A stretch of DNA of 32,072 nucleotides from JAVBSX01 sp964576215 (GTDB lineage: Bacteria > Planctomycetota > Planctomycetia > Pirellulales > Thermoguttaceae). The notes under the pieces were generated by a model. That model saw nothing but the letters and a program-made list of their open reading frames with translations. It was not told the DNA's origin and made no database searches. Location: positions 1 through 32,072 of the forward strand of contig CAZNVM010000194.1 of the NCBI GenBank assembly GCA_964576215.1. The letters run 5' to 3'. A program made the position numbers and the translations under genes. Within the stretch, counting starts at the first letter, position 1, and each line of letters starts with the position of its first letter. Positions 1-7,003 of the stretch are shown piece by piece.

Positions 1-68
1 CGCCCTTATTTCCATACCGATTGGAAAATAAGGGCGCAGTATCGTGGATTACCCTTGGCTACTAAGGG
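1..68. repeat. Two adjacent inverted repeats downstream of tig
   Basis: Positions 1-13 (CGCCCTTATTTCC) pair with 23-36 (GGAAAATAAGGGCG) with a one-base bulge, giving a stem of about 13 bp. A second short hairpin pairs CCCTT at 52-56 with AAGGG at 64-68. TAAGGGCGC occurs in both. The pair lies past the 3' end of the minus-strand trigger factor gene and could end its transcript, but no clean T-run follows on the minus strand. Positions 69-136 show nothing recognisable. Confidence 0.45.
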
Positions 69-136
69 CGCGCTATTGCAAGTCCTCTCGAAAATTCCTC
101 CGAATTGTAACTGGTATTTTAATTCTTGACAGTTCC

Positions 137-1639
137 TTACTTCACATTCGGGTCGATCATTTTCTTTTCGATTTCTTCCCGGTGAGCGGCTTTGAGGTCG
201 TCTTCGGTCGCTTCGTGGATTTCGTGATCGTGTCCGCCGGCAGCCCGGTCAACCGCTTCCTCCGTGATCCCCTCAACCTCGTAAGGAACCTCCACGAATT
301 TCGCGTGCTCTTCGATCCTATCGATGACCTTGCGTTCGATGACTTGGTTGCGCAAGATGTCCATTTTTTCCTGCTTTTCCAATTGCGCCCGAACCCGACG
401 CGGCGTCGTGTTGCTCTGGGCGGCAATCAGGGCGATTTCCATATCGTAATCCCTTTCGGTCGGCTCAATATTCTCGACCTCGGCGATTTTTTCCAGCACG
501 AAATGCTCTTTAAGCGAATTGGCAACGACGATCCGGCTGTTCTGACGCAGGTAGTTGATCTCCCGCTGAATCGCGTCTTCGGTGTAACCGCTACTCTTAA
601 GTTCCATAATCATCCGGTCAAGCTCACGCTTTGCCTGCCGCTCCAGCAGCGTCGGCGGAAGCTCCCAAGTCGCGGCAACCGTCAGAGCCTGTGTGATTTG
701 CTGCCGTATCTGCTGCCGCTGTTCGTAAGCCAACTGTTGCTTGAGCGAATCGAGAACGGCGTCGCGGAAATCGCCGACATTTTCGAATCCGCCGGCCCGT
801 TCGAGAAATTCGCTCGACAATTCCGGAAGTTCGAGCTTTTTGACGTCCAGAATCTCAAACGTCGCTTCAATTTCCTTGCCGCGAAGAGCGGGATTCGGCG
901 AATCTTCGGACAATTGTGCCTTGGCCGTTCTCACGTCGCCCGCTTTGACCCCTGCCATCAACTTGTCAAAATCCTTGATGGTTCCGTCCGCAAAGGAAAG
1001 CACAGGCCGAATCCGAAGCGTTTCCTCGTTCGCCTGGGAGACAATCTCGCCGTCGTTTCGGAAAATCAGCTTCGAGACGATGTAATCGCCGCTTTCCGCC
1101 GGACTTTCCGAGGGAAGCAGCCTGCCGAATTGAGTCAGGTACTGCTCAACGGCACGATTAACGTCTTCTTCGGTAAATTCCCGAACCGGACGTTTGATCG
1201 TCAGGCCCTTCCATTGCGGTAGATCGAATTCCGGTCGGACTTCGAGATTGAACTCGTAGATCATCGGGCCGGTATCCGGTAGAACGACGGACGCAAAATT
1301 CAGGTCCGGTTCCCCAATCGGCGTCAGATTGGGCGATTCGTTGACCTGCGTGATACTGTCCATGACGAGATTGCTCTTGACCCGTTCGCCGATCTCCTTT
1401 TTGAAGCGTTTTTCCACGAGTTTTCGGGGGGCCATTCCCTGCCGAAAGCCGGGAACATAGGCCGTTTCGGTCAGTTCGTCGAACTCCACTTCAAAATAGC
1501 GGTCGATTTCCGTGCGTGGAATCGTGACTTTGATGCGTCGTTCGCAAGAACTGAGTACCTGAATGTCCACGTCGATATTGATTTTTTTTTCGGATTCGGG
1601 AATCGTATCTTCTGAAATCATGTTGTTTTGTAGGCTCAA
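137..1639 (-). CDS. tig: Trigger factor, ribosome-associated chaperone
   Basis: This 500-residue protein is a trigger factor, the chaperone that docks at the ribosomal exit tunnel and shields nascent chains. The ribosome-binding signature reads GFRQGMAP at residues 64-71, inside an N-terminal domain of about 25-150. An FKBP-like peptidyl-prolyl isomerase region follows at about 185-270 (starting near SGDYIVSKLIF), then a long helical C-terminal arm rich in charged residues with a histidine/acidic tail (HDHEIHEATEDD). The length exceeds the usual 430-450 residues, mainly through an N-terminal extension of about 20 residues and the tail. The start used gives MSLQNNMISED; Met7 is an alternative. 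It lies 85 bases downstream of tRNA-Gly on the same strand, separated by a terminator, so it probably has its own promoter. In many bacteria clpP follows tig; here that would lie outside the window. Confidence 0.95.
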   Translation of the reverse strand: MSLQNNMISEDTIPESEKKINIDVDIQVLSSCERRIKVTIPRTEIDRYFEVEFDELTETAYVPGFRQGMAPRKLVEKRFKKEIGERVKSNLVMDSITQVNESPNLTPIGEPDLNFASVVLPDTGPMIYEFNLEVRPEFDLPQWKGLTIKRPVREFTEEDVNRAVEQYLTQFGRLLPSESPAESGDYIVSKLIFRNDGEIVSQANEETLRIRPVLSFADGTIKDFDKLMAGVKAGDVRTAKAQLSEDSPNPALRGKEIEATFEILDVKKLELPELSSEFLERAGGFENVGDFRDAVLDSLKQQLAYEQRQQIRQQITQALTVAATWELPPTLLERQAKRELDRMIMELKSSGYTEDAIQREINYLRQNSRIVVANSLKEHFVLEKIAEVENIEPTERDYDMEIALIAAQSNTTPRRVRAQLEKQEKMDILRNQVIERKVIDRIEEHAKFVEVPYEVEGITEEAVDRAAGGHDHEIHEATEDDLKAAHREEIEKKMIDPNVK

Positions 1640-1672
1640 AGGTGAATTCCCGACCGCAAGCGATCAAGAAAG

Positions 1673-1712
1673 AAAAAAACCAGCGTCTTTTAGCCGGTAC
1701 TCCGCGCTGGTT
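1673..1712 (-). terminator. Intrinsic terminator after tRNA-Gly
   Basis: Read on the minus strand, AACCAGCG (1705-1712) pairs with CGCTGGTT (1678-1685) around a 19-base loop, and the 3' arm runs into seven T (A run at 1673-1679). It lies 12 bases past the tRNA 3' end, so it fits as the tRNA terminator and would uncouple the tRNA from tig. Confidence 0.75.
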
Positions 1713-1724
1713 ATTGGGTATGAA

Positions 1725-1797
1725 AGCGGGCGAACGGGTTCGAACCGTCGACAACGACGTTGGCAACGTCGTGCTCTACCAACTGAGCTACGCCCGC
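1725..1797 (-). tRNA. tRNA-Gly (anticodon GCC)
   Basis: The minus strand folds into a complete 73-base cloverleaf. The acceptor stem is GCGGGCG/CGCCCGC, the D arm GCTC/GAGC around AGTTGGTA, and the anticodon stem CGACG/CGTCG with loop TTGCCAA, giving anticodon GCC. The variable loop is TTGTC. The T arm is GACGG/CCGTT around TTCGAAC with one G-T closing pair, and the discriminator base is T. CCA is not encoded. It reads GGC and GGT glycine codons. Confidence 0.96.
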
Positions 1798-1819
1798 AGT
1801 GGGCAACGAACTGGGTGGG

Positions 1820-1848
1820 ATTATAGGCTGTCAGCCGGGATTTTGCAA
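1820..1848 (-). promoter_or_regulatory. Sigma-70-type promoter of tRNA-Gly
   Basis: On the minus strand, TTGCAA (1843-1848) is followed after exactly 17 bases by TATAAT (1820-1825). The -10 box ends 22 bases before the tRNA 5' end. A perfect -10, ideal spacing and the position make this the best promoter candidate in the window. Confidence 0.75.
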
Positions 1849-1870
1849 GACGGGGCGAAATAAAAAACGG

Positions 1871-2488
1871 CTATCGTTTTTCGTGGTTTTTGGGTTCGTG
1901 CGGCAAAAGGCTTCCGGCGACAAGGAAAGCGAGCGTCGCACCGCAAATTGTGTCGCTCAGGAAATGGGCTTCGGAAACCATTCTTTGCAAAGCGACCCAA
2001 ACGGCAAAAACCGCAAAGAGTCTGCGTCCGTGCGGATAAAGCCAACTCAACGCGATTGCCAGTCCGACCGCCGTCGTTGTGTGGCCCGACGGAAAACCTT
2101 GAGAACTGTGCGACATGTTTTGAAAAAAACTCAAGCCCGTGAATGTCTGCTCAATCGCATGAGAATAATCAAAATCATACGGTCTGGTACGGCAGACGAC
2201 GATTTTTATCAGCAGTCCCACCAGTCCCGGCAAAAGAGCACACGCCAGCACGCGTGGGATTTTACGTCGATTTGCCTGATCCAGAACGTAAATCAAGGCA
2301 ACCGCCGTGAAAATGCCGGCACCGTGCCCAAACAATTCCCCGCAACTGATGAATCGACGAATATCTCCCGCAAACGGTCCTTTCCTCAACCATACCCCCA
2401 GCGGATGGTCGAGAAAGAAAAAAGCGACCACCGCACAAGCGACGCCCAAAAGCAGGATTTTCAAGTTATTTCGTAATTCATAATTCAT
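1871..2488 (-). CDS. PAP2-family membrane phosphatase
   Basis: This 205-residue protein is a type 2 phosphatidic acid phosphatase, a membrane enzyme that removes phosphate from lipid phosphates or polyprenyl diphosphates. All three signatures are present: K95-x6-R102-P103, the PSGH motif at 133-136, and R169-x5-H175-x3-D179 with the catalytic histidines. Hydrophobic segments at about 10-27, 58-70, 80-98 and 140-168 fit a multi-pass protein. The start codon lies inside a heptanucleotide array and overlaps the end of the cyclase gene by 11 bases, so translation is probably coupled. The first six residues (MNYELR) are encoded by the repeat. Beside a triterpene cyclase, an isoprenoid-phosphate substrate is plausible but unproven; lipid recycling or cell-wall undecaprenyl diphosphate are alternatives. 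An AAAACG/CGTTTT hairpin followed by T-rich sequence just past the stop may be a weak terminator. Confidence 0.88.
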   Translation of the reverse strand: MNYELRNNLKILLLGVACAVVAFFFLDHPLGVWLRKGPFAGDIRRFISCGELFGHGAGIFTAVALIYVLDQANRRKIPRVLACALLPGLVGLLIKIVVCRTRPYDFDYSHAIEQTFTGLSFFQNMSHSSQGFPSGHTTTAVGLAIALSWLYPHGRRLFAVFAVWVALQRMVSEAHFLSDTICGATLAFLVAGSLLPHEPKNHEKR

Positions 2489-2500
2489 AATTCATAATTC
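2470..2500. repeat. Heptamer array (AATTATG/AATTACG) at a gene junction
   Basis: On the minus strand the units are AATTATG, AATTATG, AATTATG and AATTACG. The array encodes the last residues of the cyclase (IMNYEL), its TGA stop (2478-2480) and the ATG of the PAP2 gene (2488). ATG codons at 2495, 2488 and 2481 fall in three different reading frames. Confidence 0.9.
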
Positions 2501-4334
2501 CACCAAGTGCAGCGGCGGTAAACAGAACCGGGTACAAATTTTCGTGATACCAAAGTTTCGTAAAATACAGTCCGATGGGGGTGGCCCGGGTGAAGCGTCC
2601 GGTTTCCACCTGTTCGACCAGCCAGTGCATCGCACCAGTAACGCAATCCGGCAGACGGGGAACCGCCGCTTGAAATTCAGGAACACCGGCAAGTGGTGCC
2701 AATGCGTCAAGCATCAACGCCGTTTCCTCCACGCTGGATTGCAAGTCGGGCAAATCGTGCGGCCATTCCATTCGTCCGAAACCTCCGTCCTGGTTGGTAT
2801 TCGCAACGGCAAACCGTAACGCCTTGAAAATCGCTTCATCATAAGAGGTCGTTTTTTCCTCTTGCCGCAACGCCGTCAAAGCCAGGAGAACTTTTGCGGT
2901 GCCGTAGAACGGGTTTTCCTCTTCGGGAAGAAGTTGATTGCCAAACCAAAGCGGCAACCAACTTCCATCCTTTCGTTGCGATTGTAACAGAAATTTCGCA
3001 CCTTGCGAGACCGCCCGATTCATTGGGTTGCGCAACGAATCGCCCGGCACGATGTTTTTCCAGGCGAGAAACGCCCGAATCGCATGGGCCGTCAGATCGA
3101 CGCCGCTCCGGTCGAAAGGAAAGCGGTTCCACCCTTTGCAAAACGTCGGCCAGCCGCCGTCGTTGTTTTGAAGCGACACAAGCTGGCGGATTCCCGAACA
3201 AATCTGCTCCATTGTCTCTTTCGGGATTAACGTGGTGTCATTCGGTAAAAGTGTTTTCAAGGCAAGCAGAGCACCGGCGGTATCATCGACGTCCGGCACG
3301 CCGCCGCTCAAATCGGTCCACGCCCAGCCACCCGGTGCCGCGCCGGTAAACGGATGACGCTTGCGATGCTGTTTCGACAAAATCCAGGAAAGCGTTTCTT
3401 CCATCCCTTTTTTTTCCTGCAAAGCGTTGACGGCAAGCGTTGTAACCCAACATGACAAGTTGGTGTCAATCGGCCAGGAACCGTCTTCCCGCACGGAAGA
3501 AAACAGGAATCGGACGCCGTTTTGAATGATCGGGTGCTCTACGTTGACAATGTTGGCGTTACAGGCGGACAGACTCATCACGACGAATGCGGTGAGCGGC
3601 GTCGCTTCGAGAAAACCGCCGCTTTCCGGCTGCATGAGGAGAATTTTTTCGAGCGTTTTTTTCCGAACGGCGTCACGGATTTTTCGCCGAAGAAAATTTT
3701 TCGTCGGATTTTTCTCGTGAATCACCTGTCCGATGGCGACCAGGGCGGGAATCGCGTAACTGACGACCGGGAGTTTCAGCAGGCGAAACAACGATTGCGG
3801 GAACCACGCCAACTCGAACGGCAACGCCGGAACGTCGCTCCAGGGAACCAATCCGGCCAGTGCGGCGTTCATCAAGATCGGTACGGAAAAGGTACGGTCG
3901 CCGCCGTACCGTTTTTCAATCGCTTTTATGCCGCCATAACGCCGAACGTAAAGGTTCGCCCTGTTCAACACGTTCCGGTCCGGCTCGGTTTTGCAAGCGT
4001 CGGCGGCGAGCAGAATCGCGCATTGCACCAAAAGCGTGGTCGAGGGATTGGATGGACTCTGTTCCGTGTCCCCCCAGCCGCCGTCTCGTTGCTGCCGGGC
4101 AACGAGCCATTCGATTCCGTTTTTGAGAAGTGTGTCGATTTTCTCAAGTGTTGCGGCGTCATCATTTTTTTTGCGAAACACGGAGAGCGCACTCACGGCC
4201 GTCGCCGTGGAAAGGGCGGAGGAGGCAAGATGCCCCACCCAATGCCCGGCCCCGGTCCGCTCGGCAAGCAAGGCATCACGTACCGTTTGATAAGTCCGCT
4301 CGAGCCGCTGTCGGTCGAATTGTTTTTGATTCAC
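2478..4334 (-). CDS. Squalene-hopene-cyclase-like terpene cyclase
   Basis: This 618-residue protein belongs to the squalene-hopene/oxidosqualene cyclase superfamily, which folds linear triterpenes into polycyclic membrane lipids on the inner face of the membrane. The protonating DxDDTA motif is present as DVDDTA near residues 345-350. QW-type repeats are recognisable as RDGGWGD, REDGSWPID, NNDGGWPTF, RKDGSWLPLWFG and NQDGGFGRMEW. The length matches bacterial cyclases (about 630). The GTG start at 4334 overlaps the TGA of the GAF gene (GTGA), which signals translational coupling; GGAAA lies 7 bases upstream. The C-terminus runs into a heptamer array. The natural substrate cannot be read from sequence: squalene is likely, but planctomycete genomes can carry several paralogues. 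No other hopanoid gene is in the window. Confidence 0.88.
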   Translation of the reverse strand: MNQKQFDRQRLERTYQTVRDALLAERTGAGHWVGHLASSALSTATAVSALSVFRKKNDDAATLEKIDTLLKNGIEWLVARQQRDGGWGDTEQSPSNPSTTLLVQCAILLAADACKTEPDRNVLNRANLYVRRYGGIKAIEKRYGGDRTFSVPILMNAALAGLVPWSDVPALPFELAWFPQSLFRLLKLPVVSYAIPALVAIGQVIHEKNPTKNFLRRKIRDAVRKKTLEKILLMQPESGGFLEATPLTAFVVMSLSACNANIVNVEHPIIQNGVRFLFSSVREDGSWPIDTNLSCWVTTLAVNALQEKKGMEETLSWILSKQHRKRHPFTGAAPGGWAWTDLSGGVPDVDDTAGALLALKTLLPNDTTLIPKETMEQICSGIRQLVSLQNNDGGWPTFCKGWNRFPFDRSGVDLTAHAIRAFLAWKNIVPGDSLRNPMNRAVSQGAKFLLQSQRKDGSWLPLWFGNQLLPEEENPFYGTAKVLLALTALRQEEKTTSYDEAIFKALRFAVANTNQDGGFGRMEWPHDLPDLQSSVEETALMLDALAPLAGVPEFQAAVPRLPDCVTGAMHWLVEQVETGRFTRATPIGLYFTKLWYHENLYPVLFTAAALGGIMNYEL

Positions 4335-5230
4335 TGTTTTTTTCCATTACAAGGAGTCTCCGGTTTACATTTTGAGTTCCTCAAGACGTTGATTTCCTTG
4401 ACGAGTGCCATTTTTTCGAGTTCCGTGGCAATACGTCCGGCGGCGATTTCCAGGATGGTAAGCTCTTCCGTAGCAAAATCCCGCGGAATATCGGAAAAAA
4501 ACCAGAGCGTTCCGTGAATCGTCGAATCCGACGCAATTGGAACGCAAACGGCAACGGGAAAATCTTCCGGCGGATTCCAGGTTTCCAGCAAGAACTCGTC
4601 GTTGAGAATCACGGCCTGTCCCAAGAGTGCTTCCATGTCGGCCAGGGAATTACGCAAATCACGGGCCGGTTCGAGCAGTTTCTCTTCCGGCAACCCCCAG
4701 ACAACACGAAGTTTCAAGTGCGTTGCTTCCCGATTCAGGATGTAAAGTGCCGAGGCTTGACAATTCACGACCCGGCTCGTCTGCTTCAGTTGATCGCGAA
4801 GGATTTTGAAAATTTCCTCGTCGGCTTTGATACAACCTTTCACCGGAACGTCGCTCGCTTGCTCCGCCTCGCTTTGACGCAACGCCGACTGCCAACGATA
4901 AGCGTCTCCCAACAGTTCCGCAAGTGCCGCCGTGTAGGCTTCCCTTTCCCGGTCGGAAAGCGGTAAAGCGGTTTCCTGCGTCCCATAAATGACGAGATGC
5001 CCGGCGGTTTTCCCAAGACGGTTGTTGACGGGAATCGCAGGAAAAGAGTAGCGGTCTTCCGGAAGACTGCCGCCGGCGCGGATGAACCGAATATCGATAC
5101 CGGTCGTCGCCCGTGTTGCACGGAGTAAACCCGGAAGACTTCCCCAAAAAGGAACATCCTCATGTTCCAAAAACGGTTTCGGAGCGGGAAAAGTTTTGAG
5201 ATGCTTGTCGTAAAACTCGGCAGGGCTCAT
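4331..5230 (-). CDS. GAF-domain protein, first gene of the cyclase operon
   Basis: This 299-residue soluble protein has an N-terminal alpha/beta region (about 25-125, containing KTAGHLVIYGTQET) and a GAF-like domain at about 135-275 (hydrophobic pattern ASALYILN, then AVCVPIASDSTIHGTLWFF). GAF domains bind small ligands, cyclic nucleotides or chromophores. No kinase, phosphatase, cyclase or DNA-binding output domain is attached, so it may act through a partner. It is translated just ahead of, and overlapping, the triterpene-cyclase gene, which suggests a link to membrane-lipid synthesis; that is inference from context only. The ATG start at 5230 has no clear Shine-Dalgarno sequence. A sensory role is likely, the signal unknown. 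Confidence 0.75.
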   Translation of the reverse strand: MSPAEFYDKHLKTFPAPKPFLEHEDVPFWGSLPGLLRATRATTGIDIRFIRAGGSLPEDRYSFPAIPVNNRLGKTAGHLVIYGTQETALPLSDREREAYTAALAELLGDAYRWQSALRQSEAEQASDVPVKGCIKADEEIFKILRDQLKQTSRVVNCQASALYILNREATHLKLRVVWGLPEEKLLEPARDLRNSLADMEALLGQAVILNDEFLLETWNPPEDFPVAVCVPIASDSTIHGTLWFFSDIPRDFATEELTILEIAAGRIATELEKMALVKEINVLRNSKCKPETPCNGKKQ

Positions 5231-5542
5231 CGTATTACAACGTGAATGGGATTGGAAATAAAGGAGTTATTGGACGGACCTGTACTCCATTACGATCCTG
5301 ATCCTACTTCGTCGAACCATGCTAAATCATCGGGAACCTCTTGCAAAAACCAAAGAGATTTTGTGACTTGACCGATTTTTCACGTTGTTAGGGGAGTAGG
5401 GGATTGTCTTGGAGAAACGTTCTTTGCCGATTCCACACGGAATTTGAACCACGATTCTATTTTCTATTTTTGGGGAAACCTTGTCTCTTTCATAAAATAT
5501 GCTAGAACTGCGATTGGGGATGTTTCCAAGAAAGATGTGAAG
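5231..5542. promoter_or_regulatory. Divergent intergenic region with a weak plus-strand promoter candidate
   Basis: This stretch separates the minus-strand GAF operon from the plus-strand gene at 5543, so it should hold promoters for both. TTGTCT (5481-5486), 16 bases, then TAGAAC (5503-5508), preceded by TG, is the best plus-strand candidate and would give a leader of about 28 bases. No convincing minus-strand pair was found. No gene, heptamer array or terminator is evident. Confidence 0.3.
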
Positions 5543-6499
5543 ATGAAAAAATCCGAGACGAAAACAACGATTCCATTACGAAACGAGCGGGAAGTTTTTC
5601 TCCCGGTCGTGGTCGTTTGGAGAAGTCGGGTGTTGCTTTTCGCCGTCGTTTTGGTTGCTCTGTCGGGCTGGTTTTCCTTTTGTGCTCAAAATGTTGCTTC
5701 GGATCAGTCGTCCGTTCCAACCAATGAAGCGAGTCCTTTTCAGGAACTGACCGCCTCGGAAACCGCTTGGGGAACCTTCAAAGTCGGCAGTTGGGTCCGA
5801 ACGCGAACAATAACGACGACGTTTCAGGAAAAAGTTTCCCAAAGTATTGCAGAATCGACGACGATTTTGGAAGCGATTGAACCGGATTCGATTCTCCTGA
5901 AGCAGATCGACTCCGTGGAAATCGGAGGTAAAATGGTTCCGGGAGAGCCGCAGTCCAGGAAAATCGACTTTTATCAACAAACGCTAACGGGGAGCGGAAC
6001 CGTCCAAGCGTTGCCGCCGGAAGAAATTACCGTCGGAAATCGGAAAATTTTGTGCGGCGTTCGTGTTTACGAACAAACAACATCTCAGTTTCGCCGCCGC
6101 ACGACCGTTTGGTTCAACCCGAAAGTCGCTCCTTATGTTCTTCGCACGGAAGCGACGAGAACCAGTCTTCCAACACCCGAACAACCGGCGGAAAAGTTGT
6201 TGGGGCACAGTATTTCCGTCGTACTCAATCCGCCGAGAACCACTTTACGAGGCTCGTTTTTCGGAACGTACCGGGTACAAACCGTCAGGAAAAACACCGA
6301 TGGTACGGTTTACAGTCTGGCGGATTGCTCGCTCCGGGTTCCCGGTGGAATCGAAAACGAACGAAGTTGGGAATATGACCGGGAAAACAATTTGATACGA
6401 ACAAAAACCACTCTCTTTTCCGACACCGTCAAGAATTCGGAAGCAAAACCCACCGAAGCCGTTGTCGGTCGTCAACCGTCGGTCGTTGGCCGGCAGTAG
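5543..6499 (+). CDS. Unknown exported or membrane-anchored protein
   Basis: No family is recognised. Starting at ATG 5543 the protein has 318 residues: a basic N-terminus, then a hydrophobic segment at about 33-50 (RVLLFAVVLVALSGWFSF) that would be a signal peptide or anchor, then a soluble beta-rich region. An in-frame ATG at 5444 would add 33 residues, but the hydrophobic segment would then be buried and the candidate promoter at 5481 would lie inside the gene. The soluble part seems to contain two similar stretches, each pairing WVRTRT/GTYRVQT-type strands with an SRK or FYQQ turn; this resemblance is weak. The last residues (VVGRQPSVVGRQ) are encoded by a degenerate heptamer array, so the original C-terminus may have been extended by repeat expansion. 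Confidence 0.65.
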   Translation: MKKSETKTTIPLRNEREVFLPVVVVWRSRVLLFAVVLVALSGWFSFCAQNVASDQSSVPTNEASPFQELTASETAWGTFKVGSWVRTRTITTTFQEKVSQSIAESTTILEAIEPDSILLKQIDSVEIGGKMVPGEPQSRKIDFYQQTLTGSGTVQALPPEEITVGNRKILCGVRVYEQTTSQFRRRTTVWFNPKVAPYVLRTEATRTSLPTPEQPAEKLLGHSISVVLNPPRTTLRGSFFGTYRVQTVRKNTDGTVYSLADCSLRVPGGIENERSWEYDRENNLIRTKTTLFSDTVKNSEAKPTEAVVGRQPSVVGRQ

Positions 6500-6505
6500 T
6501 CCGTC
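6464..6505. repeat. Degenerate GTCGGTC heptamer array at a gene end
   Basis: Six successive seven-base units can be read: GTCGGTC, GTCAACC, GTCGGTC, GTTGGCC, GGCAGTA, GTCCGTC. The array encodes the final dozen residues and stop of the upstream gene and reaches to within about 20 bases of the next start. Confidence 0.6.
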
Positions 6506-6527
6506 GTCCCCTCACAAGGAGGCTTTT

Positions 6528-6848
6528 ATGAGTGTCGTCAATTTTGGATCGGCTGTTGCAGCCGGGATTGCGGGGAGTGCTCAGGCCCAGAAGCAAACGT
6601 CGGCAACGGACCAGGCGTCGCAGGACGCCGCCGTACACCAACGGCAAACGGACAGCACGGAACGAGCGGTGAGGTCCGCAGGGGTCGGTACGACTGACGA
6701 AGAAAGCCAATCCTCCGGGGACCGCGACGCCGACGGACGCCGGGCATGGGAATGGCAGATGAAAAACAAATCCCAGGAGCGTTCCGTGCGTGACAAATCC
6801 ATTGACCCGACCGGCCAAACCGGTAATTCCCTGGATTTGAGCGGGTAA
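6528..6848 (+). CDS. Small hydrophilic protein of unknown function
   Basis: A 106-residue protein with an ideal ribosome site (AGGAGG six bases before the ATG), the strongest in the window. It begins MSVVNFGSAVAAGIAGSAQAQ, a short alanine/glycine-rich helix, then turns strongly hydrophilic (Q, S, D, E, R) and carries a DADGRRAWEW motif near residue 70. I recall similar small proteins with a DADGRRxWE block in planctomycetes, but this is memory, not a search. The N-terminal AGSAQAQ resembles a signal cleavage site, yet the helix is weakly hydrophobic and has no basic residue before it, so export is doubtful. It sits 28 bases after the preceding gene and may be co-transcribed with it. Confidence 0.7.
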   Translation: MSVVNFGSAVAAGIAGSAQAQKQTSATDQASQDAAVHQRQTDSTERAVRSAGVGTTDEESQSSGDRDADGRRAWEWQMKNKSQERSVRDKSIDPTGQTGNSLDLSG

Positions 6849-7003
6849 TCGCCGTTTTCAGGAAGCGAGAACTTGTCCGCTCCGCAAACTGGAATTTCAC
6901 CCCTGTTGCCAATGGTCCGGTTGCGTATCGTCGAGAGACACTGTAGAATGCGATGTCTGCGTGTGTCTTTTTGCTTTCCCCTCCTTCCTTACCCCGAATG
7001 TTT

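Noticed and set aside
44..1222. 392-residue open frame antisense to trigger factor
   Set aside because: It lies opposite a clear tig gene, has no ribosome site and no recognisable domain; the open frame follows from codon bias of the real gene.
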